From Nocardia takedensis NBRC 100417 (GTDB lineage Bacteria > Actinomycetota > Actinomycetes > Mycobacteriales > Mycobacteriaceae), in contig NZ_BAGG01000093.1 of assembly GCF_000308695.1 (NCBI RefSeq), positions 248,001 through 312,000 of the forward strand: a stretch of 64,000 nt of DNA, given 5' to 3'. The translations under genes were made by a program, and so were the position numbers. Below are positions 16,239 to 24,919 of this stretch, in pieces; the stretch's first letter is position 1, and every line of letters starts with the position of its first letter. Below the pieces are notes generated by a model. That model searched no databases and was not told where the DNA came from. It saw only the letters and a list, made by a program, of their open reading frames with translations.

Positions 16239-18505
16239 CGGGGCACCGCGCTCTCATCGGTGGGGGTGAGCAGGCCGTCGATCCGCACCGCGCCGGTGCC
16301 GAGACCGGACGGGCGCAGCAGGGCGGTCAGGCGTTGCTGTCTCGGCACGGTCTCGCGAGCGCCGGGACGGTAGCGGGCGTCGAGTTCCCTCTCGGTGTAG
16401 CGGCCGGTCTGCTCGTGCCAGTGCGCGATCGCGGCCATCCAGTCGCGCAGTTCGGCGACGCGGCGGTCCAGCGTCTCGCGGGCGAGTTGTCCGAGGTCGG
16501 ACTCCGCGTAGAGGGTGGGCAGATCGGTGGCGACGATGCGGTCGAACTGTTCGATCCGCGCGGTCATCAGATCCGCGACCATGTCGATCGCCTCGTCGTT
16601 GCCGCATTCGAAGAAGGTGCGCAGGACTCGGACGCCGTTGTGTAGATCGCCCTCGTACTCCGTCTCCTTGCGGTAGGAGAACAGGTCGTTGAGCAGCGTG
16701 GCGTAGTCGGTGGCGGTGTTCTCCAGGTCGCGCAGGGTCTGCGCGCGGTAGACCTCGGGCGGCACCAGGTCGCCGTGCGAGAGGCGCGACATCGTCTTGG
16801 TCAGGTCCGATCCGAAAGTGCGCCTGCGCATCTCGAAGTAGTCGACCGGGTCGGGGATGCGGTCGACCACGTCGTTGGCGACCTCCCATTCGCAGCCTTC
16901 GACCAGGTGCATGACCGAGGTGTGCAGTTCCAGGCGCTGCGAGGCGTTCAGGTCGCCCGCGGTGCGCCGCCACAGGTCGGCCAGTCCGCGTTCCAAGGTG
17001 TTGACGGCCGGCGGCGACGGGGAGTCGTCAAGGGGCATGAACAGCGCGAAGCGCTCGGTCTGCGCGGCCGCGGCGGCGAGGTCGCGGCGACGGCCGAAGA
17101 CCTGCGGGTAGTAGTCGTCGAGGTAGGTGCCCCAGGCCAGCCACGCGGCGGAGTTGTCGAGTTCCTCGACGGTCGCGTCGGGGTCCATGCCCGCCGAGCA
17201 CAGCGCGAAGTCGAACTGGCGCAGGTCGTTCGGCGTCCACAGCGGCATCCCGCCCAGCGCGGGCACGGGTTCGTGCAGCCCGATCGACTCCCCCCAGGCC
17301 AGCAGGGTGCGCCGCGCCGAATCCAGCAGCGGGTTCAGCCGCAGCGGGTAGGGCATCGCGACCGCGGGTGGCGGCGTCGGGCCCACCGACTCGAAGCGGG
17401 TGTGCACGAGACCGCGGGTCCGCACGTGTTCGGCGCGCGAGGACGGGCGCGGCAACCGCGTCACCGCCGAACCGATGCCGGGCAGCGCGCCGTCCGTGCC
17501 CGCGGCCGCGCCGCCCTTGTTCATGTAGCGACTCGACCGCAGATGCCATTCGTGACCGCCCGCCTGCCAGTCCTGCAACCCCTTGGCGTAGGCGTAGACG
17601 GCCATCTGCTCGGAGATCTCGACCGTCTCGCGGGCGAACAGCGCAGGGACCTCGGTCAGCGCGGTGTGCTCGAACTGTTGCAGCCGCGAGGTCAGCAGGT
17701 CGTTGACCAGGTCGGCCGCGCGCTGGGTGTCGCAGCCGATGAACCGCTCCACCACCAGCACCGCGTTCGCGTTCTCCCCTTCCGAACGCACCTCGCGTTC
17801 GTAGGAGAACAGGTCGTTGCGCAGGTGCACGGCGTCGGCGAAGGTGTCGCGCAACACCTCCAGCGGCCTGGTCGCCGCGAGATGATCGGGGATCTCCGCG
17901 CCCACGGCGTGCTCGACCAGTCCGGCCGACCACGGCGCGCCGCCGACCTGCCTGCGCATCTCGATGTATTCGATCGGATTGGCCACCCGGCCTTCGTTGA
18001 TGTTGGCCAGTTCCCAGCGCGACTCCTCGAGCAGCGCTCTGGTGGTCTCGGCGAAACGCCGCCGCCAATCCTTCGACATGGTGGGCACGGTGCGCGTCCA
18101 CAGGTCGGCCAGGCCGAGTTCGACGGGGTTGGTCGGTTCGGGCATCGGTTCGTCCGACAGCGGCATGAACGCGCGCAACCGGTCCAGGTAGTCCTTCGCG
18201 CCGACGGTGTCGCGGGTGCGTTTGAACAGTTCCAGGAAATGGTCGTCGAAGTAGAACACCCAGACGTACCAGTCGGTGATCAGCGCCAATTCGCGGGCGT
18301 CGCAGTCGGGATGGGTGTAGGCGCACAGCAAACCGTAGTCGTGCCGCTCGAGATCGGTCGCGTCCCAGATGTGATGGCCGGACTGCTCGGCGAAGAACCC
18401 CATCTCGGCCGCCCACCGCCGTGTGTGCGCACGCGCGGAATCCAGGTGCGGATTGAGCCGGGCCGGGTACGGCATGTAGAACTCGGGAAGCTCGAAGGGC
18501 TGCAC
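16235..18505 (-). CDS. geoA: Bifunctional germacradienol/geosmin synthase
   Basis: 756 aa, two fused class I terpene cyclase domains as in Streptomyces geosmin synthase. N-domain: DDHFLE (87-92) and NDLFSYERE (230-238), which turns farnesyl diphosphate into germacradienol. C-domain: DDYYP (463-467) and NDLFS (606-610), which converts germacradienol to geosmin with loss of acetone. Both metal-binding sets look intact. I chose the GTG at 18505 because AGGAG precedes it at good spacing; an ATG at 18526 is possible. It is flanked on the same strand by two prenyl synthases, an operon not usual for geoA. Confidence 0.95.
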   Translation of the reverse strand: MQPFELPEFYMPYPARLNPHLDSARAHTRRWAAEMGFFAEQSGHHIWDATDLERHDYGLLCAYTHPDCDARELALITDWYVWVFYFDDHFLELFKRTRDTVGAKDYLDRLRAFMPLSDEPMPEPTNPVELGLADLWTRTVPTMSKDWRRRFAETTRALLEESRWELANINEGRVANPIEYIEMRRQVGGAPWSAGLVEHAVGAEIPDHLAATRPLEVLRDTFADAVHLRNDLFSYEREVRSEGENANAVLVVERFIGCDTQRAADLVNDLLTSRLQQFEHTALTEVPALFARETVEISEQMAVYAYAKGLQDWQAGGHEWHLRSSRYMNKGGAAAGTDGALPGIGSAVTRLPRPSSRAEHVRTRGLVHTRFESVGPTPPPAVAMPYPLRLNPLLDSARRTLLAWGESIGLHEPVPALGGMPLWTPNDLRQFDFALCSAGMDPDATVEELDNSAAWLAWGTYLDDYYPQVFGRRRDLAAAAAQTERFALFMPLDDSPSPPAVNTLERGLADLWRRTAGDLNASQRLELHTSVMHLVEGCEWEVANDVVDRIPDPVDYFEMRRRTFGSDLTKTMSRLSHGDLVPPEVYRAQTLRDLENTATDYATLLNDLFSYRKETEYEGDLHNGVRVLRTFFECGNDEAIDMVADLMTARIEQFDRIVATDLPTLYAESDLGQLARETLDRRVAELRDWMAAIAHWHEQTGRYTERELDARYRPGARETVPRQQRLTALLRPSGLGTGAVRIDGLLTPTDESAVPR

Positions 18506-18531
18506 GGTATCTCCTGTTCTCGACATGTCGG

Positions 18532-19572
18532 TCACCGGTTCCGGTGCGAGACCAGATGGGCGAGGGTGATCAGATCCGCGGCGCGGGCGGGGTCGGCGAG
18601 GTTGTCGACGGCGGCGCGCACGTGCCGTTCGGCGTCGAGCAGCGCCCGGCGTCGGCCACCCGCCGACTCCACCAACCGCGCGACCCGCTCGGTGTCGACG
18701 GCGGCGCCCGTCTCGTAGACGGCGGCCAGTTCCGAGGCGGCGGAGGTGCCCGAACCGAGCGCCGCGAGCACGGGCAGGGACATGCTGCGGCGGGCCAGAT
18801 CCCGGGCGGGTTTCCCGGTGACGCCCGGATCGCCCCAGATCCCCATGAGATCGTCGACGAACTGGAAGGCCATCCCGAGATCCCGGCCGAACGCGGTCAT
18901 CCCGGCGACGGTGTCGGCGTCCGCGCCCGCGCACAGCGCGCCCAGGGCGCAGGCGCACCCCATCAGCGAGCCGGTCTTGGCCATCGCCATACGCCCGTAG
19001 GCACCGAGGTCGACGCGCACGCCGGGCCCGGAACGGCAGTCCTCGTGCTGGCCGCGGCACATCTCGATGACGGTCAGTTCGATCTCGGCGACCGCGGCGG
19101 CGGCCACCGCGGCCGACAGTCCGCCCACCAGCGTGCGCACGGCCAGCGCGTGCAATGCGTCGCCGAGCAGGATGGCGTCGGCCGGACTCCACACCGTCCA
19201 CACCGCCGGGCGACCGCGACGGTTGCGGTCGCCGTCCATGACGTCGTCGTGCAGCAGCGTGAAGTTGTGCACCAGTTCGACGGCGGCCGCGGCGGCGACG
19301 GCGGCGCGTGGCGGCGCGCCGCAGGCGGTGGCGGCGCTGACCGTCAGCGCCGGACGCAGCGCCTTGCCCGCGCGCGCCGAGACCGGTGCGCCCTCGGCAT
19401 CGCACCAGCCGAAGTGGTAGCCGCCCATGGCGCGCAGCGGTTCGGGCAGGGTGGCGACCGCCTCCCGCAGCGCGGGTTCGTACAGAACCCGGGTGCGCGC
19501 GAGGATCGCCTCGGCGCGCTCGGTCGCCGAATCGGTCGAAGTCGTTGCGGGAACTGCCGATTCACTCATCAT
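18532..19572 (-). CDS. Polyprenyl diphosphate synthase (first gene of the geosmin operon)
   Basis: 346 aa. First Asp-rich motif DDVMDGD (LLHDDVMDGDRNRRGRPAVW), second DDLMGIWGD, both intact. A Phe lies five residues before the first Asp (NFTLLHDD), a place where aromatic residues shorten the product in known synthases, so farnesyl diphosphate, the geosmin precursor, is a plausible product; this is an inference. The stop is 26 bp before the geosmin synthase start. It shares only the family folds with the third-gene synthase, so the two are not a recent duplication. Confidence 0.9.
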   Translation of the reverse strand: MMSESAVPATTSTDSATERAEAILARTRVLYEPALREAVATLPEPLRAMGGYHFGWCDAEGAPVSARAGKALRPALTVSAATACGAPPRAAVAAAAAVELVHNFTLLHDDVMDGDRNRRGRPAVWTVWSPADAILLGDALHALAVRTLVGGLSAAVAAAAVAEIELTVIEMCRGQHEDCRSGPGVRVDLGAYGRMAMAKTGSLMGCACALGALCAGADADTVAGMTAFGRDLGMAFQFVDDLMGIWGDPGVTGKPARDLARRSMSLPVLAALGSGTSAASELAAVYETGAAVDTERVARLVESAGGRRRALLDAERHVRAAVDNLADPARAADLITLAHLVSHRNR

Positions 19573-19699
19573 TGGTCCTCATCTCGAAGGGCCTGACCTG
19601 CCACGGGGCGAACACGGCGGCACGGATCCGGGGGATCCACCGCGCCGCGGGGACGAGCGAGCCGAACGAAGAACCGGAGACCGACTGCCTGCGAACCTC

Positions 19700-19720
19700 G
19701 GTTATTCGAACGAATTAACC
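19700..19720. promoter_or_regulatory. Imperfect palindrome upstream of the geosmin operon
   Basis: GGTTATTCG-AA-CGAATTAACC forms arms of nine bases with one bulged T, in a locally AT-richer stretch 128 bp upstream of the operon's first gene. It is a candidate operator or promoter. The rest of the 19573-19887 gap shows no gene. Confidence 0.35.
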
Positions 19721-19887
19721 TACGGGACAGCACATTCCGAACGGGTTAGATGGTAGGGCCGCGGACCCGGTTATCGCGTGGGAAACCCCGAACATCCCGT
19801 TCGGTCCGCTCCGCGGATGGTTACGACACGAACACGATCGAATCTCGCTGCGGCAACAGCGAGTACGGCCCGGCGACGCAATCCGCG

Positions 19888-21366
19888 TCAGTGGTGCGCG
19901 GGCCGGTCCGCGCACCCTTCGGGCGAGGTGGCATGCGCCTTCCCGGCGGCCTCACGGCCGACTCCCTCGACGGCGGCGTCCGCGGAAACGGAGCCCTCCG
20001 GGGCGGAGTCCGGTGACGAGGAGTCCCGGCCGGTACCGTATTCGCGCCACGCGGAATCCGCGGACGCGCTCTCGGTGACGGCCGCGGACGCGCTCTCGGT
20101 GACGGTCACCGCGTCGGCGAAGGATTCGGCGTCGGCCCGGGTCTCGGCGTCGGCGACGGTCTCGAGCAGAACCGGGCGGTCCCGGCGCAAGGGTTCGGGC
20201 ACCACTGCCCAGTACAGCGCGGCCAGCGCCAGCAGCGCGCCGGTGACGGGCAGCGCTACGCCGAAGGAGGTCCGTTCGGCCAGCGCGCCGATCGCGATCG
20301 GCCCGATGACGGTGCCGAGGTCGGCGGCCATCTGGAAGCCGGCGAGCACGGGTCCGCCGCGTGCCTTGGGGCCGATGATGTCGGCCAGCGCGGCCTGCTG
20401 GGCGGGGGTGAGCATGCCCGACCCGATGCCCGCGACCACCGAGGTGCCCAGCAGCCAGACCAGATTCGGCGAGTAGCCCAGGCCCGCGGTGCCCACCGCG
20501 CAGATCAGCGCGCCCGCCACCAGGAACGGTTTGCGCCCCCAGCGATCCGACAGTCCGCCCGCCCAGAACAGCACCGCCACATTGCCCGCGGCGAACGCCG
20601 TCAGCGCGACGCCCGCCATCCCGGAGGGCTGGTCGAGCACCTCCACCACCAGCAGCGGCACCAGCGCCATCCGCACGCCGAAGATGGCCGCGCCGTTGGC
20701 GAAGTTCGACCACAGCACCGCCCGGTACTCCGGCCGCCGCAGCGCCGCGGTGAAACTCATCAGACGCAGTTCCCCCGACAGTTCGGGGGCCGCGAGTCGG
20801 GAGTTGCGCAGACTCAGGTGCACCGCGAGCGTGGTGATCAGCAGCGCGACCGCGTAGATCACGAACGGCGCGCGCAACCCGAGGCCGGCCAGTCCGCCGC
20901 CGACCAGCGGACCGCTGACCGACCCCACCAGGAAACTCGTCGACCACAGGCTCGACACCCGACCGCGCTGATCGGACGGCGCGATCCGGATCAGCAGCGC
21001 CAGCGAGGACACCGTGAACATGGTCGACCCGATACCGCCGACCGAGCGCAACACCAGCAATTGCCAATAGGTCTGGGCCAGGGCGCTCGCCCCGGTGGAG
21101 GCCGCCACGATCAGCAGACCGCCCAGGTAGACGCGGCGTTCGCCGAGGCGCTGCACCAACCGTCCGCTGACCGGCGCGAACAGCAGTCGCATGGCCGCGA
21201 ACGCGCTGACGATCGCCGAGGCCGCCGCCACGCCCACGCCGAAACCGCGGGCGAACTGCGGCAGCACCGGTGCGACCAGGCCGAATCCGATCGCGATGAC
21301 GAACGCCGCGCCGACCAGCACCCAGATCTCGCCGGGCAGCGCCCGAGCGCCGCCGGGCCTACTCAC
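19888..21366 (-). CDS. MFS transporter (multidrug-type)
   Basis: 492 aa with about 12 membrane helices (residues 10-400) and the MFS loop motif GRLVQRLGERR between helices 2 and 3 and GGLSDRWGRKP between helices 8 and 9. The last 85 residues are a hydrophilic acidic Ala/Asp/Glu/Ser tail, part of it coded by a perfect 24-bp duplication. Its GTG overlaps the end of pgm by eight bases, so it is translated with it. A drug or metabolite exporter is likely; the substrate is unknown. Confidence 0.85.
   Translation of the reverse strand: MSRPGGARALPGEIWVLVGAAFVIAIGFGLVAPVLPQFARGFGVGVAAASAIVSAFAAMRLLFAPVSGRLVQRLGERRVYLGGLLIVAASTGASALAQTYWQLLVLRSVGGIGSTMFTVSSLALLIRIAPSDQRGRVSSLWSTSFLVGSVSGPLVGGGLAGLGLRAPFVIYAVALLITTLAVHLSLRNSRLAAPELSGELRLMSFTAALRRPEYRAVLWSNFANGAAIFGVRMALVPLLVVEVLDQPSGMAGVALTAFAAGNVAVLFWAGGLSDRWGRKPFLVAGALICAVGTAGLGYSPNLVWLLGTSVVAGIGSGMLTPAQQAALADIIGPKARGGPVLAGFQMAADLGTVIGPIAIGALAERTSFGVALPVTGALLALAALYWAVVPEPLRRDRPVLLETVADAETRADAESFADAVTVTESASAAVTESASADSAWREYGTGRDSSSPDSAPEGSVSADAAVEGVGREAAGKAHATSPEGCADRPAHH
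20058..20105 (-). repeat. 24-bp perfect tandem duplication in the MFS tail
   Basis: Two identical 24-bp units (20058-20081, 20082-20105) encode VTESASA(A/D) twice in the acidic C-terminal tail. The period keeps the frame, so copy number may vary between strains. Confidence 0.8.
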
Positions 21367-22999
21367 CCGTCAGCGCCTGCCCCACCAACTCCTGCGCGGC
21401 CGCCTGGACCCGGACCAGGTGGTCGGGACCGTGGAACGACTCGGCGTAGATCTTGTACTTGTCCTCGGTGCCGGAGGGCCGCGCCGCGAACCAGGCGTTC
21501 TCGGTGGTGACCTTCAGCCCGCCCAGCGGCGCGCCGTTGCCGCGCGCCCGGGTGAGCACGGCGGTGATCGGTTCGTCGGCGATCTCGGTGGAGGTGATCA
21601 TGTCCGGTGTCAACTTCGCCAGCAGTGCTTTCTGTTCCGCGGTGGCCGCGGCGTCGATGCGGGCGTAGGCGGGAGCGCCGTAGCGACGCTCGAGTTCGAC
21701 GTAGCGGGCCGAGGGACTCTGCCCGGTGACCGCGGCCACCTCGGCGGCCAGCAGGGCCAGCAGGATGCCGTCCTTGTCGGTGGTCCACACGCTGCCGTCG
21801 TGGCGCAGGAACGACGCGCCCGCGCTCTCCTCGCCGCCGAAGGCGAGACTGCCGCTGAACAGGCCGGGCACGAAATACTTGAAACCGACCGGCACCTCGT
21901 GCACGTCGCGGCCCAGCACCCCGACGACGCGGTCGATCATCGAGGAGGTGACCACCGTCTTGCCGATCTTGGTCAGCGCGTCCCAGCCCATCCGGTTCGC
22001 GATCAGGTACTCGATCGCGACCGCGAGGAAGTGGTTGGGATTCATCAGCCCGCCGTCGGGGGTGACGATGCCGTGGCGGTCGGCGTCGGCGTCGTTGCCG
22101 GTGGAGATGTCGTAGTCGTCCTTGATCGCGACCAACCCGGCCATCGCGTAGCGCGAGGACGGGTCCATGCGGATCTGCCCGTCGCTGTCGAGGGTCATGA
22201 ACCGCCAGGTCGGGTCGACGAACGGGTTGACGACCTCGATCTCGAGGTCGTAGCGCTGGCCGATCTCCTCCCAGTAGTCCACGCTGGCGCCGCCCATCGG
22301 GTCGGCGCCGAGGCGGATGCCCGCGCCCCGGATCGCGTCCAGGTTCAACACATTGGGCAGGTCGGTGATGTAGTGGTCGAGGTAGTCGTAGCGCTGCACG
22401 CTCGACTTCATCGCCGCGCCGAGTGTGACCCGCTCGACCCCCGCGAGTCCGCCGCGCAGCAGTTCGTTGGCGCGCGCGGCGATCGCGTCGGTGGCCTTGG
22501 TGTCGGCCGGGCCGCCGTGCGGCGGGTTGTATTTGAAGCCGCCGTCGCGGGGCGGATTGTGCGAGGGTGTGACCACGATGCCGTCGGCCTGATGCCTGGT
22601 GCCGCCGCGATTGTGGCGCAGCACAGCGTGACTGAGCGCGGGCGTCGGGGTGTAGCGGTCGCGGGAGTCGATGATCGCGGTGACGCCGTTGCCCGCGAGC
22701 ACCTCGAGCGCCGTCGTCCACGCGGGTTCGGACAGCGCGTGGGTGTCACGGGCCAGGTAGACCGGGCCGGTGATGTCGCGGGTGGCGCGGTATTCCACGA
22801 TCGCCTGGGTGATCGCCAGGATGTGCGCCTCGTTGAACGCCGCGTCCAGACTCGACCCGCGATGGCCGGAGGTGCCGAACGCCACCCGCTGGCCCGGGTC
22901 CTCGGGATCGGGCACGCGGCTGTAGTACGCCGTCACCAGGTGCGCGATGTCTTCGAGGTCGGTGGGCCGTGCGGGACGCCCGGCTCGATCATGGGCCAT
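21359..22999 (-). CDS. pgm: Phosphoglucomutase (alpha-D-glucose phosphate-specific)
   Basis: 546 aa, the same length as E. coli Pgm. It interconverts glucose 1- and glucose 6-phosphate, linking glycolysis to glycogen, trehalose and cell-wall sugars. Motifs: substrate entry GTSGHRGSS, phosphoserine loop VVTPSHNPP, metal loop DADADRHG, sugar loop GGEESAG and phosphate loop RPSGTEDKYK. I chose the ATG at 22999, preceded by GGGAGA; the frame upstream to 23050 lacks a ribosome binding site. An MFS transporter overlaps its end. Confidence 0.95.
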   Translation of the reverse strand: MAHDRAGRPARPTDLEDIAHLVTAYYSRVPDPEDPGQRVAFGTSGHRGSSLDAAFNEAHILAITQAIVEYRATRDITGPVYLARDTHALSEPAWTTALEVLAGNGVTAIIDSRDRYTPTPALSHAVLRHNRGGTRHQADGIVVTPSHNPPRDGGFKYNPPHGGPADTKATDAIAARANELLRGGLAGVERVTLGAAMKSSVQRYDYLDHYITDLPNVLNLDAIRGAGIRLGADPMGGASVDYWEEIGQRYDLEIEVVNPFVDPTWRFMTLDSDGQIRMDPSSRYAMAGLVAIKDDYDISTGNDADADRHGIVTPDGGLMNPNHFLAVAIEYLIANRMGWDALTKIGKTVVTSSMIDRVVGVLGRDVHEVPVGFKYFVPGLFSGSLAFGGEESAGASFLRHDGSVWTTDKDGILLALLAAEVAAVTGQSPSARYVELERRYGAPAYARIDAAATAEQKALLAKLTPDMITSTEIADEPITAVLTRARGNGAPLGGLKVTTENAWFAARPSGTEDKYKIYAESFHGPDHLVRVQAAAQELVGQALTGE

Positions 23000-23564
23000 G
23001 CTCGGGTCTCCCTTCCGTGTCGGCTGCGCCCGGCTCGTCATCAGGATCATGTCCGCGACCGCCCGGTCGCGTCGTCGAGCGCGCCGAGCCCCGCCGAACC
23101 GACAATGTTAACGGTCGCGGTCCCGGACGGCAGCGCCGCCCGGAAACAGCTGCCGACGGGGCGATCCGCGCGGCGGGATCGTTCGTGCGCCCTCGCGACC
23201 CGCATGCCTGACCCCTTCCGTGAGCGTTCCAGGTTATCGGTCCCCCGGGGGACGCCGCGCGCCCCCGCGACCGCCGCACCGGATTCGAGCAGTCTACGAA
23301 TCGCACGCCGGTGTGGCGAAAAACCGGTGCGCGGTCGGGCGCGACGAACCCGGCCCCGGGTGCGATCATGATCGGTGCAGTCGGCGTCGAGCCGACCGCC
23401 GTCGGTTCGACTCTATCGGTCGGCCGCCGGACCGATCCGCGCCGGGACGCGACGCGAATCCTCCGCGGTCCCGATCGGCGCGGGCCGACGGCCCCTCGAC
23501 GATCCACGATCCACGACGGTTCCTCATGTCCCATCCATTCCCTCACCCATTCCGGGAGCGATTC
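23000..23564. other. Intergenic region between pgm and the lipase gene
   Basis: Divergent gap of about 565 bases. The open frames are Arg/Pro/Gly-rich shadows of GC-rich DNA with no domain. No clear repeats. It should contain both promoters, but I cannot place them. Confidence 0.4.
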
Positions 23565-24839
23565 ATGGCGGCACGACAGCCCGACACCACCGCGGCGCGA
23601 CGACCCGCGCGCACACCGTCGACCGACGGAACGCGGCTACGACGGGCACCTTCGACACGGGGGCTACGGCGACTGGCCGCGGCGGCGTTGTCGGCGGCCG
23701 CGTTCGGCGTCGCCTTCGCCGCCCCGGCGCCCGCCGCGCCGCTCTACCCGACTCCGGACCCGGACGCTTTCTACTGGGCCCCACCGGATCTCGCGAACTT
23801 CCAGCCCGGCGACGTCGTGCGCAGTCGCGTGGTCTCGGCCGCGGCCTTCCCCGGTGCGACCGCCTGGCAGTTGCTGTTCCGCACCACCGATTCGCAGAAC
23901 GCGCCGATCGCCGCGGTCACCACGGTGCTCGTCCCGCCGGGCGGGGGGAACAACCGTCCGCTGGTCTCCTACCAGCCCTTCGTGAATTCGCTGGGCACCC
24001 GGTGCGCGCCCTCGCACACCCTGTTCGACGGCGGTCTCCAGGAAGCGCCCGCGCTGAACGTGCTGCTCGCGCGCGGATGGGCGTTGGCCGTGCCCGATCA
24101 CCTCGGCCCCACCAGCGCCTACGGCGCCGCCAAACTGGGCGGTCGCATCACCCTCGACGGCGTCCGCGCGGCCAAGCGTTTCCAGCCCGCGGGGCTGGCG
24201 GGCAGTCCGGTCGGGATGGCGGGCTATTCCGGCGGCGGCATGGCCACCGGGTTCGCGGCGGCGCTGGCCCCGGAGTACGCACCGGAACTGCCGATCGTCG
24301 GCGTCGCGCAGGGCGGCGTCCCGGTCAACATCGGCAAGCTCGCCCTGGAGGTGGGCGGTACGCCGAATCCGTTGTTCGGCTTGGGTTTCGCCGCCGCGAT
24401 GGGCTTGGAACGGGAGTATCCGGACCAGTTGGTGATGGATCGCATCCTGAATCCGCAAGGCGCGGCGCTGCGGGCCCGACTGGTGAACGCGTGCACCGAG
24501 GAGATCATCGCCGCCGGCGCGAACCGCAGCTTCGACGAGGTGTTCACCGGCGGGATGGAGGCCGACGACACCACCGTGCGCATCCTGCACGAGAACAGCC
24601 TCGAAACCTTCCCCGGCGTGCCGCGCACCCCGGTCTACCAGTGGCACGGCGCGGCGGATCAGGTGAGTCCCGCTCTGGTGCGCGAGGTTTCGGGCCGCTA
24701 CTGCGCCTCGGGCACGCCCGTGCAGTTGGACATGATCCCGGGCGCCGACCACGCCTCCGCCATGCTCCAAGGCATTCCGCGCGCCTTCGACTACCTCGGC
24801 GACCGATTCGCGGGCGCGCCCGCGCCGACCAACTGCTGA
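23565..24839 (+). CDS. Secreted lipase (LIP family)
   Basis: 424 aa. A long N-region and a hydrophobic stretch (LAAAALSAAAFGVAFAAPAPAAP, residues about 36-60) form a signal peptide. The mature part is an alpha/beta hydrolase of the fungal/actinobacterial secretory lipase family with nucleophile motif GYSGGG (Ser around 224), an Asp in WHGAADQVSP and a His in GADHASA. It is expected to hydrolyse acylglycerols outside the cell. GGGAG precedes the ATG at 23565; an in-frame ATG at 23526 has no such site. Confidence 0.85.
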   Translation: MAARQPDTTAARRPARTPSTDGTRLRRAPSTRGLRRLAAAALSAAAFGVAFAAPAPAAPLYPTPDPDAFYWAPPDLANFQPGDVVRSRVVSAAAFPGATAWQLLFRTTDSQNAPIAAVTTVLVPPGGGNNRPLVSYQPFVNSLGTRCAPSHTLFDGGLQEAPALNVLLARGWALAVPDHLGPTSAYGAAKLGGRITLDGVRAAKRFQPAGLAGSPVGMAGYSGGGMATGFAAALAPEYAPELPIVGVAQGGVPVNIGKLALEVGGTPNPLFGLGFAAAMGLEREYPDQLVMDRILNPQGAALRARLVNACTEEIIAAGANRSFDEVFTGGMEADDTTVRILHENSLETFPGVPRTPVYQWHGAADQVSPALVREVSGRYCASGTPVQLDMIPGADHASAMLQGIPRAFDYLGDRFAGAPAPTNC

Positions 24840-24850
24840 GACCGCCGACG

Positions 24851-24886
24851 AGGCAGCGCCCGCGTCGAGTGACGCGGGCGCTGCCT
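24851..24886. terminator. Hairpin between convergent lipase and MFS genes
   Basis: Perfect 16-bp stem AGGCAGCGCCCGCGTC / GACGCGGGCGCTGCCT with a 4-base loop. There is no long T run, but its place between two convergent stops fits a bidirectional terminator. Confidence 0.75.
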
Positions 24887-24919
24887 GTCGAGCCGTAATT
24901 ATCTCTCGGAGAGCAGTTC

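Noticed and set aside
16235..19405. A continuous 1056-codon frame that would fuse the upstream region to geosmin synthase
   Set aside because: The first 290 residues are Arg/Gly-rich shadow of the upstream prenyl synthase in another frame; the synthase has its own ribosome binding site at 18505.
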